A stretch of 31,849 bases of DNA from NCBI GenBank assembly GCA_023444765.1, contig JAEXLY010000007.1:1-31849 (forward strand), in the 5' to 3' direction. Source of the stretch: Pseudomonadota bacterium (lineage in GTDB: Bacteria > Pseudomonadota > Gammaproteobacteria > Xanthomonadales > Xanthomonadaceae). The position numbers and the translations under genes are program-made. The notes below the pieces were generated by a model, which saw nothing but the letters and a program-made list of their open reading frames with translations, did not search any database and had not been told where the DNA came from. Below are positions 1-8,663 of this stretch, one piece after another; position 1 is the stretch's first letter, and every line of letters starts with the position of its first letter.

Positions 1-218
1 CCTCCAGCCTGGACGCGCTGGCCGCGTCACTGCGCGATCCTGCGCAGCGCCAGGCCCTGCGGCAACTGCAGCTGGCACGATGGGCCGACGGCGACATGAC
101 GGCCGCCCGCGCCGCCCTGCGCGCGGCATTCGCGAAGGGACCGGTCTGGCGGGATGCCGGCGGCGAGACGGAGCCCGGGACGGAACTGCTGCCGCCGCTG
201 TATCCGGGCCCGCGCTGA
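1..218 (+). CDS. C-terminal end of a BatD-like (oxygen tolerance) protein, partial
   Basis: An open frame enters from the left edge (first full codon at base 3) and stops with TGA at 216-218, giving about 71 residues. The piece is alanine/arginine-rich and helical, with a tail ending in LPPLYP. A helical segment of the type 'LRDPAQRQAL' followed by a short linker and a proline-rich end resembles the C-terminus of BatD/BAM-type proteins of xanthomonads, which sit at the end of moxR-bat operons. This is a family resemblance from memory; the diagnostic N-terminal part lies outside the window. GC at third positions and the immediate stop support a real coding end. The next gene starts about 100 bases downstream on the same strand. 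Confidence 0.5.
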   Translation, partial: SSLDALAASLRDPAQRQALRQLQLARWADGDMTAARAALRAAFAKGPVWRDAGGETEPGTELLPPLYPGPR

Positions 219-320
219 CGCCGCTCGCGCGCCGGGACACCATTGCCGGCCGCCACGGTGGGCGGGGAAGGAGCCGGCTTTTGTTAAGCTGCCGCGATTG
301 TTGCAGGAGAGACAGCGCCG

Positions 321-1634
321 ATGAGCGAACCGACCCGCGGGGAACGGACACAGATGCCGCTGCACTGGAAGATCGCCATCGGCTTCGTCGTCGGCCTCGC
401 CCTGGGCCTGTTCGTCCACTACGGCATCGGTGCCGATGCCGGCTGGGTGCAGGCGCTGACGCGCTATGTCACCACGCCGTTCTCGCAGCTGTTCCTGAGC
501 CTGATCTTCATGCTGATCGTGCCGCTGCTGTTCTCGGCGCTGGTGGTGGGCGTCTCGGAGATGGGCGACATCGGCTCGCTCGGGCGCATCGGCTGGCGGA
601 CGCTGGCCTGGACGATCGCGCTGTCCGGCATCGCGGTGCTGCTGGGCCTGGTGATGGTCAACCTGTTCCGTCCCGGTGCGGGCGTCGATCCGGCGCTTGC
701 GCAGCAGCTGCTGGCCGAGGGCGCCGAGCGCGCGCAGGCGATCGTGCGCGACAGCACCACCCAGCCCAAGGGCATGGACATGCTGCTGTCGATCGTGCCG
801 CAGAACGTGATCGGCGCGGCCTCCAACAATGCCAACATCCTGGCGTTGATGTTCTTCGCACTGATGTTCGGCGTCGGCCTGGTGCTCACCCGCTCGCCGC
901 AGACGGCGGTGCTCAAGCGCGGCATCGAGGGCCTGTTCGAGATCTCGATGACCCTGATCGGCCTGGTGATCCGGCTCGCGCCCTACGCGGTGTTCTGCTT
1001 CATGTTCAACCTGGCCGTCCTGTTCGGCTGGGACCTGCTGATCAGGCTCGGCCAGTTCGTGCTGGTGGTGGTCGGCGCGCTGGTCATCCACATGGTGGTG
1101 ACCTATTCGCTGGCGCTGCGCCTGGTGGCCGGCTGGTCGCCATTGGCGTTCTTCCGCGGCGTGCAGGAAGCGATGCTGATGGCGTTCTCCACCGCATCGA
1201 GCAACGCCACCCTGCCGACCGCGCTCAAGGTCGCCGACGAGAACCTCAAGCTGCCGAAGAAGGTCTCGCGCTTCGTGCTCACCATCGGCGCGACCGCGAA
1301 CCAGAACGGCACCGCGCTGTTCGAGGGCGTGACGGTGATCTTCCTGGCGCAGTTCTTCAACGTCGATCTCACGCTCGGCCAGCAGTTCATGGTGATGCTG
1401 GTGTGCATCCTCGGCGGCATCGGCACCGCCGGCGTGCCCTCCGGCTCGCTGCCGGTGGTGGCGCTGATCTGCGCGATGGTGGGCGTGCCGCCGGAAGGCA
1501 TCGGCCTGGTGCTCGGCGTCAACCATTTCCTCGACATGTGCCGCACCACCGTCAACGTCGCCGGGGACCTCGGCATCGCGGCGCTGGTGTCGCGCGGGGA
1601 GAGCGACAGCGAGCCGGAAATCGCGGCGGCCTGA
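321..1634 (+). CDS. gltP: Dicarboxylate/amino acid:cation symporter (GltP/DctA type)
   Basis: A 437-residue inner-membrane protein of the DAACS family, which imports glutamate/aspartate or C4-dicarboxylates with H+ or Na+. Family landmarks are present in order: the serine-rich hairpin 1 (STASSNATLP, about residues 288-297), the NQNGT form of the NMDGT motif (about 327-331), the hairpin-2 GTAGVPSG motif (about 368-375), and the substrate-binding helix with D..RT..NV.GD (about 405-416). Length is normal for the family. ATG at 321 is preceded by AGGAGA at 305-310, a good ribosome binding site. The substrate (glutamate versus dicarboxylate) cannot be decided from sequence, so the symbol is a family label. 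It lies upstream of transketolase on the same strand with a 118-base gap. Confidence 0.9.
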   Translation: MSEPTRGERTQMPLHWKIAIGFVVGLALGLFVHYGIGADAGWVQALTRYVTTPFSQLFLSLIFMLIVPLLFSALVVGVSEMGDIGSLGRIGWRTLAWTIALSGIAVLLGLVMVNLFRPGAGVDPALAQQLLAEGAERAQAIVRDSTTQPKGMDMLLSIVPQNVIGAASNNANILALMFFALMFGVGLVLTRSPQTAVLKRGIEGLFEISMTLIGLVIRLAPYAVFCFMFNLAVLFGWDLLIRLGQFVLVVVGALVIHMVVTYSLALRLVAGWSPLAFFRGVQEAMLMAFSTASSNATLPTALKVADENLKLPKKVSRFVLTIGATANQNGTALFEGVTVIFLAQFFNVDLTLGQQFMVMLVCILGGIGTAGVPSGSLPVVALICAMVGVPPEGIGLVLGVNHFLDMCRTTVNVAGDLGIAALVSRGESDSEPEIAAA

Positions 1635-1702
1635 GCGGGCGCCCGCGGCAAGGTTGCGGGCGTAACCGCGCCCGCCCTGCCACAGGCCCGGCGCGGCGTG
1701 GG

Positions 1703-1709
1703 ACAATAT
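1703..1709 (+). promoter_or_regulatory. Possible -10 region for tkt
   Basis: ACAATAT stands out in a GC-rich gap, 44 bases ahead of the tkt ATG. Short ACAATA-like -10 elements are common before xanthomonad housekeeping genes. No convincing -35 hexamer is visible, so this is only a candidate. Confidence 0.3.
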
Positions 1710-1752
1710 CGCCCCCGGTTCCGGGGACACTCCCTTCGCTGCCCGCCCGCTC

Positions 1753-3741
1753 ATGACCACTCCCAGCCGCAGAGAGCTCGCCAACGCCATCCGTTTCCTC
1801 GCCATCGACGGCGTGGAAGCCGCCAAGTCCGGCCATCCCGGCATGCCCATGGGCATGGCCGACATCGCCGAGGTGCTGTGGAACGATTACCACAGCCACA
1901 ACCCGGCCAACCCGAAGTGGAGCAACCGCGACCGCTTCGTGCTGTCCAACGGCCACGGCTCGATGCTGCAGTACGCGCTGCTGCACCTGAGCGGCTACGA
2001 CCTGTCGATCGACGAGCTCAAGCGATTCCGCCAGCTCGAGTCGAAGACGCCCGGCCATCCCGAAAACTTCATGACCCCGGGGGTGGAGACCACCACCGGG
2101 CCGCTCGGCCAGGGCTTCGCCAATGCGGTCGGCTTCGCGCTGGCCGAGAAGCTGCTGGCGCAGCGCTTCAACCGCCCGGGTTTCGACATCATCGACCACC
2201 GCACCTGGGTGTTCATGGGCGACGGTTGCCTGATGGAGGGCATCTCGCACGAGGCCGCTTCGCTCGCAGGCACCTGGGGCCTGGGCAAGCTGGTGGCGTT
2301 CTGGGACGACAACGGCATCTCGATCGACGGCCAGGTCGAAGGCTGGTTCACCGACGACACGCCGGCGCGCTTCGAGGCCTACGGCTGGCGCGTGATCCGC
2401 GACGTCGACGGCCACGACGCGGAGAAGATCAAGGCGGCGATCGAGGCCGCTCTCGCGCAGGGCGACAAGCCCACCCTGGTCTGCTGCCGCACCACGATCG
2501 GCTACGGCTCCCCGGCCAAGGCCGGCAAGGAATCCTCGCACGGCGCGCCGCTGGGCAAGGACGAGGTCGTGGCCACGCGCCAGGGCCTGTCCTGGGCGCA
2601 CGAACCCTTCGTCGTGCCGCAGCCTGTCGCCGATGCCTGGCGCGCGACCGAGGCCGGCGCCGAGCGCGAGGCGAAGTGGAACGCGCTGCTCGAGCGCTAT
2701 GCCGCGCAGTTCCCCGAGCAGGCCGCCGAACTGCAGCGCCGCATGCGCTGCGAACTGCCGCAGGATTTCGCCGCCGCGGCCGACGCCTACATCGCGAAGC
2801 TGCAGGCCGAAGGCCCCGTGGTCGCCTCGCGCAAGGCCTCGCAGATGGCGATCGAGGCCTACGCGCCGCTGCTGCCGGAGCTGATCGGCGGCTCGGCCGA
2901 CCTGGCCCACTCCAACCTCACGCTGTGGAAGGGCAGCCAGCCGGTGACCGGCAGCTCGCCCGATGCCAACTACATCAACTACGGCGTGCGCGAGTTCGGC
3001 ATGACCGCCATCGCCAATGCGCTGTCGCTGCATGGCGGTTTCCTGCCCTACGACGCCACCTTCCTGGTGTTCAGCGACTACGCGCGCAACGCCGTGCGCA
3101 TGAGCGCGCTGATGCAGTCGCCGGGCATCCACGTCTACACCCACGACTCGATCGGCCTGGGCGAGGACGGCCCCACCCACCAGCCGGTCGAGCACCTGGC
3201 CTCGCTGCGCTACATCCCCAACAACGACGTCTGGCGTCCCTGCGACGCGGTGGAGACGGCGGTGGCCTGGAAGGCGGCGATCGAGCGCCGCGATGGGCCG
3301 TCGTGCCTGGTGTTCTCGCGCCAGAACCTCAAGCACCAGCCGCGCGAGGCCGGGCAGGTGCGCGACATCGCGCGCGGCGGCTACGTGCTGAAGGATTCGG
3401 TGGGTACGCCGGAGATCATCCTGATCGCCACGGGGTCGGAGGTCGAACTGGCCACGGCCGCCGCCGAGCAGCTGGGCGACAAGGTGCGCGTGGTGTCGAT
3501 GCCGTCGACCGACGTGTTCGAGCGCCAGGACGCGGCCTATCGCGAATCGGTCCTGCCCAACGCCGTGCGCAGGCGCGTGGCGGTGGAGGCCGGCGTGACC
3601 GGCTTCTGGCGCCAGTACGTCGGCCTGGACGGCGCCGTGGTCGGCATCGACAGCTTTGGCGCCAGTGCACCGGCTGGCGACCTGTACCGACACTTCGGTA
3701 TCACCGTGGACGCGGTGGTGGCGGCCGCGAAGGCGCTGTGA
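1753..3741 (+). CDS. tkt: Transketolase
   Basis: A 662-residue thiamine-diphosphate enzyme that moves two-carbon units between ketose and aldose phosphates in the non-oxidative pentose phosphate pathway; cytosolic. Visible motifs include GHPGMPMGMADI (about residue 27 on), GPLGQGFANAVG in the cofactor domain, GDGCLMEGISHEA (about 156; the metal/diphosphate site) with DDNGISIDG after it, and VREFGMTAIAN (about 412; catalytic glutamate of the pyrimidine domain). YDATFLVFSDY and THDSIGLGEDGPTHQPVE (about 463 on) follow, then a C-terminal transketolase domain. Length matches bacterial transketolases. ATG at 1753 begins directly with the conserved N-terminal helix (RRELANAIRFLAIDGVEAAKSG). It is probably a single gene, converging on the next gene downstream. 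Confidence 0.97.
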   Translation: MTTPSRRELANAIRFLAIDGVEAAKSGHPGMPMGMADIAEVLWNDYHSHNPANPKWSNRDRFVLSNGHGSMLQYALLHLSGYDLSIDELKRFRQLESKTPGHPENFMTPGVETTTGPLGQGFANAVGFALAEKLLAQRFNRPGFDIIDHRTWVFMGDGCLMEGISHEAASLAGTWGLGKLVAFWDDNGISIDGQVEGWFTDDTPARFEAYGWRVIRDVDGHDAEKIKAAIEAALAQGDKPTLVCCRTTIGYGSPAKAGKESSHGAPLGKDEVVATRQGLSWAHEPFVVPQPVADAWRATEAGAEREAKWNALLERYAAQFPEQAAELQRRMRCELPQDFAAAADAYIAKLQAEGPVVASRKASQMAIEAYAPLLPELIGGSADLAHSNLTLWKGSQPVTGSSPDANYINYGVREFGMTAIANALSLHGGFLPYDATFLVFSDYARNAVRMSALMQSPGIHVYTHDSIGLGEDGPTHQPVEHLASLRYIPNNDVWRPCDAVETAVAWKAAIERRDGPSCLVFSRQNLKHQPREAGQVRDIARGGYVLKDSVGTPEIILIATGSEVELATAAAEQLGDKVRVVSMPSTDVFERQDAAYRESVLPNAVRRRVAVEAGVTGFWRQYVGLDGAVVGIDSFGASAPAGDLYRHFGITVDAVVAAAKAL

Positions 3742-3751
3742 TCCCGCACTG

Positions 3752-3777
3752 GCCCGGTCGCCCCACGGTGACCGGGC
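3752..3777 (+). terminator. GC-rich hairpin after tkt
   Basis: GCCCGGTC (3752-3759) pairs with GACCGGGC (3770-3777), an 8-bp perfect stem 11 bases after the tkt stop. A further partial copy, CGACCGGGCAG, follows near 3790. There is no T-tract, so this is a terminator-like hairpin rather than a canonical intrinsic terminator. The two flanking genes converge here. Confidence 0.4.
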
Positions 3778-3850
3778 AGCTCCCCCGCGGCGACCGGGCA
3801 GGCGCCGCGGCAACGGCGCGTGGGACCGCCGCGCGTCGATGGCGCGGCCG

Positions 3851-5521
3851 CTACCTGCGGTTGTCCTGGATGTCGTCCTGCACGTTCTGGACGTGGGTCT
3901 TGACGATGTCGCGGTGCGACTGGCCGCCGTCGGCCTGCGAACCTTCCGACAGCCCGCTGATGACGGCGCCGGTCATGAAGTTGCCGACCGTCGCGCGCAG
4001 GCCTTCCAGGGCGGCCTGGTCCTCGCCCACTGCCTTGGCGATGTCCTGCTTGAGCTGATCGATCGCCTGGCCGGACAACGTGTCGCCGCCGGAGAGCGCC
4101 TGGTCGATGACGCGGTCGATCGCCGGGTTGTTGCCGAAGGCGGACTTGAGGTCGCCGGCGATCAGGCCGCTCACCTTGCCGCCACCGGGGACGGCCGACA
4201 GCGCCAGGTCGACGACGAACCCGACCAGCGCCTGGGTGGCGGCGGCGCGGTTGTCCTGGTCGATCTTCATCTGCTGGACGGCATCGAAGGCCGCCCCGCC
4301 TAGCATGCCGAGCTGCTCGCGCGCCTGCGACACGCTCATGCCGGGCGGATACTGTCCTTCCACGCCGTTGAGATAGTCCTTGCGCAGTCCGGCCCAGGCC
4401 TCGACGGTGGCCATGGCGGCGCCGGCCCGCGGATTGTCGGGATTGAACGCGGTCAGCCGCAGCAGGTTGCCCAGGTCGATCGCGTTCTGCCCGAACCGCT
4501 GGGCGTGACCGTCGCCTCCGGGAGCGGCCGACGTGTCCCATTGCGTCAGCGCGTCGAGCACGGCCGTGCCGTGCGTGCCCGACAGCAGGTTGCTCAATGC
4601 GCCGGAGAGTTCGGGCAGCGGTTTGTCGGTGTAGAAGTCGTAGAACACCTCGTTTGCGGAACTGTCGGCGTAGCGGACGATGGCGATCGCGATGTCGTTC
4701 CACTGGCCTGTGCCGGGCTGCCGCGCGACCGAGTCGATCAGTGTCGCGAGCGGATTGACCAGGCCATCGACGCCGCCCAGGCTGTTCTGGAAGCCGATCG
4801 AGGACTGCCCGATGGCATCGAGCAGGCGGGTTCTCGTGGCCTCGCTGCCGCCATTGGCCTCGAGCACGTCGTTGAACACGCGCGCGGCCATGGCCGGATC
4901 GCCCGAGTCGGCCGCGATCTGCATCGCCAGGCCCGGCGCGTGGAAGGCCCAGGCGGACTGTTCGCCGAGCCCGCGCGACAGCAGCGTCTCCGCCAACTGT
5001 TCGCGGAACGCCTGCACCTCGGTGCCGGAGCCCGCGGCGTCGAGGAAGCTGCGCATCTGCTGGAACTGCTGGTCGACCAGCGCCGGGGCCCTGTCGGTCA
5101 GGGCGCGTACCTGGAGGAAAGCCTCGGCCTGTTCCTGGCCGAAGCCGCCGGGCGTGTTGCAGGCGTGAACGAAGCCCTCGGCAATGGCGCCGTATTCGCC
5201 CCGCGTCATCCGGCCTTCGCCATGCATGCGGTCGATGATGTCCAGCTTGAGCCAGGAGTCCAGGGCGCCCGGATCCTGGCGCATCACCTCGTCGAGCAGG
5301 CGCGCGCGATCGGCGGGCGGGAGCCGCGACATCTCCTGGCCGAATCGCACCGCGCGGGCATCGTAGTCGTCGGCGATGATCGGCCGGTCGCCGGTGCGGA
5401 GGATGTCTTTCGCCGTCTGCGCGATCTGCGCGTCGCTGGGCGGCGCGGTCGGCGCGGGGGACGCGTCGATCGGGAGTTGGGCGTGGAAGGAGGGCGTCAG
5501 GGTGATCGATGGGCCGCTCAT
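3851..5521 (-). CDS. Uncharacterised 556-aa protein
   Basis: I do not recognise a named domain. ATG at 5521 is preceded by AGGA at a good distance, and the product starts MSGPSITLTPSF. The first 40 residues are proline/alanine-rich and disordered-looking, with no signal peptide. Residues from about 45 on are mostly amphipathic helices. A glycine-rich, weakly hydrophobic stretch (around GFVVDLALSAVPGGGKVSG, roughly residues 425-443) is the only possible membrane-active segment. Helices and a polar tail end in many D, Q and N residues. The style recalls large helical hypothetical proteins of Lysobacter relatives and some secreted toxins or effectors, but I see no catalytic motif, and the C-terminus does not look like the XVIPCD signal of Xanthomonas T4SS effectors. 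It converges with tkt and is followed upstream by a bolA-like gene. Confidence 0.8.
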   Translation of the reverse strand: MSGPSITLTPSFHAQLPIDASPAPTAPPSDAQIAQTAKDILRTGDRPIIADDYDARAVRFGQEMSRLPPADRARLLDEVMRQDPGALDSWLKLDIIDRMHGEGRMTRGEYGAIAEGFVHACNTPGGFGQEQAEAFLQVRALTDRAPALVDQQFQQMRSFLDAAGSGTEVQAFREQLAETLLSRGLGEQSAWAFHAPGLAMQIAADSGDPAMAARVFNDVLEANGGSEATRTRLLDAIGQSSIGFQNSLGGVDGLVNPLATLIDSVARQPGTGQWNDIAIAIVRYADSSANEVFYDFYTDKPLPELSGALSNLLSGTHGTAVLDALTQWDTSAAPGGDGHAQRFGQNAIDLGNLLRLTAFNPDNPRAGAAMATVEAWAGLRKDYLNGVEGQYPPGMSVSQAREQLGMLGGAAFDAVQQMKIDQDNRAAATQALVGFVVDLALSAVPGGGKVSGLIAGDLKSAFGNNPAIDRVIDQALSGGDTLSGQAIDQLKQDIAKAVGEDQAALEGLRATVGNFMTGAVISGLSEGSQADGGQSHRDIVKTHVQNVQDDIQDNRR

Positions 5522-5603
5522 GTCGGCATTCCTGCAGGACTGATCCGGCCGGAGCGTAACCGCCGCCGCGTTCGGGGCGCTATCAGGGAAAACCCTTGCA
5601 GCG

Positions 5604-5632
5604 GGCGCCTGTCGCGCGGCGCGGCAGGCGCC
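5604..5632 (-). terminator. Terminator-like hairpin downstream of the BolA gene
   Basis: GGCGCCTG (5604-5611) pairs with CAGGCGCC (5625-5632), and pairing extends inward to about 13 bp with one G-T wobble. Read on the minus strand it lies 66-94 bases past the BolA stop and is followed, after about a dozen bases, by a TTTT run. It is plausible as a terminator separating bolA from the 556-aa gene; the T-tract is distant. Confidence 0.4.
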
Positions 5633-5697
5633 GATCGCGGGTGTCCGCGCGTGTGTGCTGCGGGGCGGTTGCGCTGTTCGGGCGCGCCCAGGGCGCT

Positions 5698-6015
5698 TCA
5701 GTGCGCCGGGCGGTCGTGCTTGCTGCCGCCGCGACAGGAGGGCGAATCCGGCGCGGTGCCTGTCTGCGCCCACTCTTCCGGCGTGTAGGTGTGCAGGGCC
5801 AGCGCGTGGATCTCCTGCATCAGGGGGCCAAGCGCGCGGTACACCAGCTGGTGGCGCTGCACGGCGCGCCTGCCGGAGAAGGCGGGGGATGCGAGCACGG
5901 CCTTGTAGTGCGTTTCCAGGCCGCGGCTGTGCATGTGGCTCTCGTCCTGCACCTGCAGATGCGTCGGCTGCAGCGTCTGCAGGGCGTCCCGGATCCGGTC
6001 GGCTTTGCTGGTCAT
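5698..6015 (-). CDS. bolA: BolA-family protein
   Basis: A 105-residue protein with the BolA fold signature: an N-terminal helix (DRIRDALQTL), the strand around VQDESHMHSRG, then ETHYKAVLASPAFSGRRAVQRHQLVYRAL, which carries the conserved F.G...V.RHQ.VY core. The histidine and FSG-loop positions expected for Fe-S/monothiol glutaredoxin interaction are present. BolA proteins act with glutaredoxins in Fe-S trafficking and as stress or morphology regulators. The C-terminal tail (TYTPEEW to SKHDRPAH) matches the longer BolA type rather than the 84-aa IbaG type. ATG at 6015 gives the usual N-terminus. The gene lies 56 bases downstream of the acetyl-CoA hydrolase-family gene on the same strand, so co-transcription is possible. 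Confidence 0.88.
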   Translation of the reverse strand: MTSKADRIRDALQTLQPTHLQVQDESHMHSRGLETHYKAVLASPAFSGRRAVQRHQLVYRALGPLMQEIHALALHTYTPEEWAQTGTAPDSPSCRGGSKHDRPAH

Positions 6016-6071
6016 GCCGCGATGATACGCCGGCAGGCGCGGTGGACAGCGGCCGCGCGGCTGGGCTGCGT

Positions 6072-8048
6072 TCATGCCGCGCGCGCGGTCCGCGACAGCG
6101 CAAGCCGCAGCAGCCTGGCCTGCACATGGTCGCCGGCACTGCGTGGACGGCACAGATCCATGCGCGCGAGCGCCGCCTCGTCGCGCGGGGCGGGTGAGAA
6201 CAGCGCCGCCGCCAGCGTGGCCACGGTGCCGCGGCGCGTCGCCGTGCGGGCCTTGAGCCAGGCCAGGGCGCGTACCAGGCGCTGCTCCACCGCATCGAAA
6301 TCGCTGCCCAGCGGGTAGTCGGGCAGGGTGCCATCGGACCGGAACGGCGCCAGCACCTCCCGCACGCGACCGGCGGTGTTGCGCGCCCATGCCTGCGGCA
6401 TCTCGAAGGCGGGGTCCAGTTTGCTGGCACCCTTGGCCGCGTCCATCAGCGCAGGCACGGCGGCTGCGTCGGCGATCGACGCCATGGCCAGCACGCAGTC
6501 CTCGTCGGCTTTCCCGCGCAGGTCGGCGATGCCGTACTCGGTCACGTAGAGATCGCGCAGGTGGCGGGGAATGGTGGTATGGCCGTAGTTCCAGCGGATG
6601 TTGGACGCCTGCCGGCCCCCGGTGGCGCGGGTGGCGCGCAGCAGCAGCGCCGAACGCCCGCCGGGGAGCGCATGCGCCATCGCCACGAAGTTGTACTGCC
6701 CGCCTACGCCGGAGACCACGCGGCCATCGTCCAGCCCGTCCGAAACGGCCGCGCCCAATGCGGTGGCCATCATGCAGGTGTTGAAGAAGCGCCCGTCGCG
6801 CCGCTGCAGCCGCTCGAGGTGCTCGTCCTGGCCGTGGAGCGCATTGACCCGGCTGACGCGCTGCATGCCGATCCCGCTGCGCGTGCTGTCGTCCAGCCCG
6901 TGCAGCCAGTCGTAGAACGCCTGTGAGCCGAGGTAGAACGCCCCGTGCAGGAACTGTCCGTCCCGCTCCACGAGGGCGCGCTCGGCGACGTCGGCGCTGC
7001 CGTCGTTGATGCGCTGCATCAGGGACGGCTTGTCCACTACCCGGCGCCGGATCACGCCCGCGTCGACCAGGCGCCGGAATCCCTCGTTGATCATCTCGCT
7101 GCAGCCGTACAGCCCCTGCTCGAACGGCCCCAGCCCGCCGCTGGCCTGCACCGCCGGATGGGATGCGAGGCCGGGGTCGAGCGCGGCCAGCACCCGGCGA
7201 TACCGGTCGTTGTCGACATGGCGCAGCGCCAGCGCGTGGCACAGCGCGTCGGACAGCGCGCCGATGCCGATCTGCAGCGTGCCGCCGTCGCGCACCAGCG
7301 CGCTGGCGTACAGGCCGATGGCATGTTCGGTATCGCCGACCGGTTCGCGCGGCAGGGCGAACAGCGCGGGGTAGGGCGGGGGCGGAGACACCACGAGGTC
7401 GAACCAGCCGGCGTCCACCGCCGCATCCCCGCCCAGCCAGGGCAGGCGTGGATCGATCTCCGCCACCAGCAGCGGGCGCGGCCGGCCCGACGCGACGATC
7501 GCATCGACCGTATCGAAGGTCAGGTCGGTATTGCTCGACAGCGACAGCCGCGTGCCGTCCGCGTTCGCGGCCACTTTCTGCACGATGCAGTTGACGCCGC
7601 GCCCGGCCAGTGCGCGCGCGACGTGGGTGTAGTTGAGGCTGGCATAGCGTCGCTGGGCCTCAGCGGAGCCGAGCAGGGCGCCCGATTGCAGATAGAACTC
7701 CTCCACCCGCACGTGCGATGGCAGCGCGTCGCGTCGCTGCGCGTCCACGTAGGTGAGCCGCGGGAACCCGGCACCGAAGTGACGTTCCACGAACGGCCCG
7801 AGGAACCGCGCCTCCAGGCCGCGTCCCGGCCGCGGAGGATCCAGCGACAACGCCGTGTACAGGTTCAGCGGACGCGCAGGGTCCGCGGCCAGACGGTTGT
7901 AGAGCGTATTGAGCAGGCGGTGCGGCTTGCCGATGCCGAGCGGGGCTGCGACGTGCAGCTCGCGCGGCAGGCGTTCCAGCATCCGCGCCACCGCCTCGTC
8001 GAGGTCGCGGCAGGCCTGCACCGGTGGGTCTGCGTTCACCGGACTCAT
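6072..8048 (-). CDS. Acetyl-CoA hydrolase/transferase-family protein
   Basis: A 658-residue member of the class I CoA-transferase/acetyl-CoA hydrolase family, longer than the roughly 500 residues of classical succinyl-CoA:acetate CoA-transferases. Visible family features are IGIGALSDALCHAL (glycine loop), LYGCSEMINEGF (the segment in which family members carry the catalytic glutamate), FFNTCMMATALGAAVSDG, VVSGVGGQYNFV, and TEYGIADLRGKADEDCVLAM in the C-terminal domain. An N-terminal CoA-transferase half precedes these (HVAAPLGIGKPHRLLNTLYNRLA). The C-terminal extension (about 100 residues) holds only alanine/arginine-rich helices. The likely reaction is CoA transfer between an acyl-CoA and a short acid, or hydrolysis; the substrate is not decidable. 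ATG at 8048 overlaps the TGA of the upstream flavin-reductase gene by four bases (ATGA), implying translational coupling. Confidence 0.85.
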   Translation of the reverse strand: MSPVNADPPVQACRDLDEAVARMLERLPRELHVAAPLGIGKPHRLLNTLYNRLAADPARPLNLYTALSLDPPRPGRGLEARFLGPFVERHFGAGFPRLTYVDAQRRDALPSHVRVEEFYLQSGALLGSAEAQRRYASLNYTHVARALAGRGVNCIVQKVAANADGTRLSLSSNTDLTFDTVDAIVASGRPRPLLVAEIDPRLPWLGGDAAVDAGWFDLVVSPPPPYPALFALPREPVGDTEHAIGLYASALVRDGGTLQIGIGALSDALCHALALRHVDNDRYRRVLAALDPGLASHPAVQASGGLGPFEQGLYGCSEMINEGFRRLVDAGVIRRRVVDKPSLMQRINDGSADVAERALVERDGQFLHGAFYLGSQAFYDWLHGLDDSTRSGIGMQRVSRVNALHGQDEHLERLQRRDGRFFNTCMMATALGAAVSDGLDDGRVVSGVGGQYNFVAMAHALPGGRSALLLRATRATGGRQASNIRWNYGHTTIPRHLRDLYVTEYGIADLRGKADEDCVLAMASIADAAAVPALMDAAKGASKLDPAFEMPQAWARNTAGRVREVLAPFRSDGTLPDYPLGSDFDAVEQRLVRALAWLKARTATRRGTVATLAAALFSPAPRDEAALARMDLCRPRSAGDHVQARLLRLALSRTARAA

Positions 8049-8602
8049 TGCGCGAGCATCTCCGGCCGGAACAGCCGCCGCCGCGATACCTCCCCGCCCG
8101 AGGTCATGAAGCGGCCCTCGCCCCGGTAGTGCACCGTGCGCGGCCACCTCGGCGATGGCGCCACGCGCGCATGGACCACCCGCCACACGAACAGGGGGTA
8201 GTCGCGGGTGATGCGCGTCTCGTGCAGCCGGCACTCGAAGCTGGCGTGGCACTGCCCGATCGACGGCGCCGCCACCTCGCGCGAGGCGTCGGCCTGCAGT
8301 CCGAAGCGTTCGAACTTGTCCTCCTCGCGGCTGGAACAGTTGCCGATGCGGACCACCGTGTCGAGCATTCCCGCGGTGGGCAGGTTGAGCGTGCATTCGC
8401 GGCTGCGGCGCGCCAGCGCGTGGCTGTGGTTGGCGTCCCAGAGGTAGGTGCCGACCAGGTCGTAGCCCAGCATCATGTGCCAGCCCAGGGTCATGATCGC
8501 CCGCTCCTGCTTCCACTGGGTGCACAGCAGCAGCACCGGGCCGGGCTCCAGCCATCGGCGGACCCGACTCACGGGGAACGCGCGCTTGCGGACTGCCTTC
8601 AT
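8045..8602 (-). CDS. Flavin reductase-like domain protein
   Basis: A 185-residue protein resembling the FMN-binding flavin reductase/flavoredoxin family (DIM6/NTAB fold). Near the N-terminus PGPVLLLCTQWKQERAIMTLGWHMMLGYDLVGTYL matches the 'P.PV.lvtt...g..n.mt.sw...vs..P' pattern. ECTLNLPTAGMLDTVVRIGNCSSREEDKFERFGL matches the 'F.vNlp......a...g..s....dKf...gl' pattern, and IGQCHASFECRL fits the later 'e...fEC.l' strand. The protein probably binds FMN in the cytosol and reduces flavin or an unknown partner. ATG at 8602 has GAGG upstream. The stop overlaps the start of the CoA-transferase-family gene, so the two form an operon; a joint pathway is not evident. Confidence 0.8.
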   Translation of the reverse strand: MKAVRKRAFPVSRVRRWLEPGPVLLLCTQWKQERAIMTLGWHMMLGYDLVGTYLWDANHSHALARRSRECTLNLPTAGMLDTVVRIGNCSSREEDKFERFGLQADASREVAAPSIGQCHASFECRLHETRITRDYPLFVWRVVHARVAPSPRWPRTVHYRGEGRFMTSGGEVSRRRLFRPEMLAQ

Positions 8603-8663
8603 CGTCGCCTCGCCTGGCTGCCGGGGCTCCCAGCATGCGCGGGCGCGCGCGAACGCTGCGTGG

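Noticed and set aside
27..1865. Long minus-strand open frame of 612 codons
   Set aside because: It is antisense to the symporter and transketolase genes; its product is rich in H, R, Q, D and A with no domain, the usual shadow of high-GC coding DNA.
1552..3813. Minus-strand open frame of 753 codons over transketolase
   Set aside because: Low-complexity R/H/G/V-rich product, antisense to a certain gene; no start signal.
3851..5521. The 556-aa protein as a Xanthomonas-type T4SS effector linked to the virB remnant
   Set aside because: I cannot see the XVIPCD C-terminal signal, and the gene lies 5 kb from the T4SS fragments with mod and other genes between.
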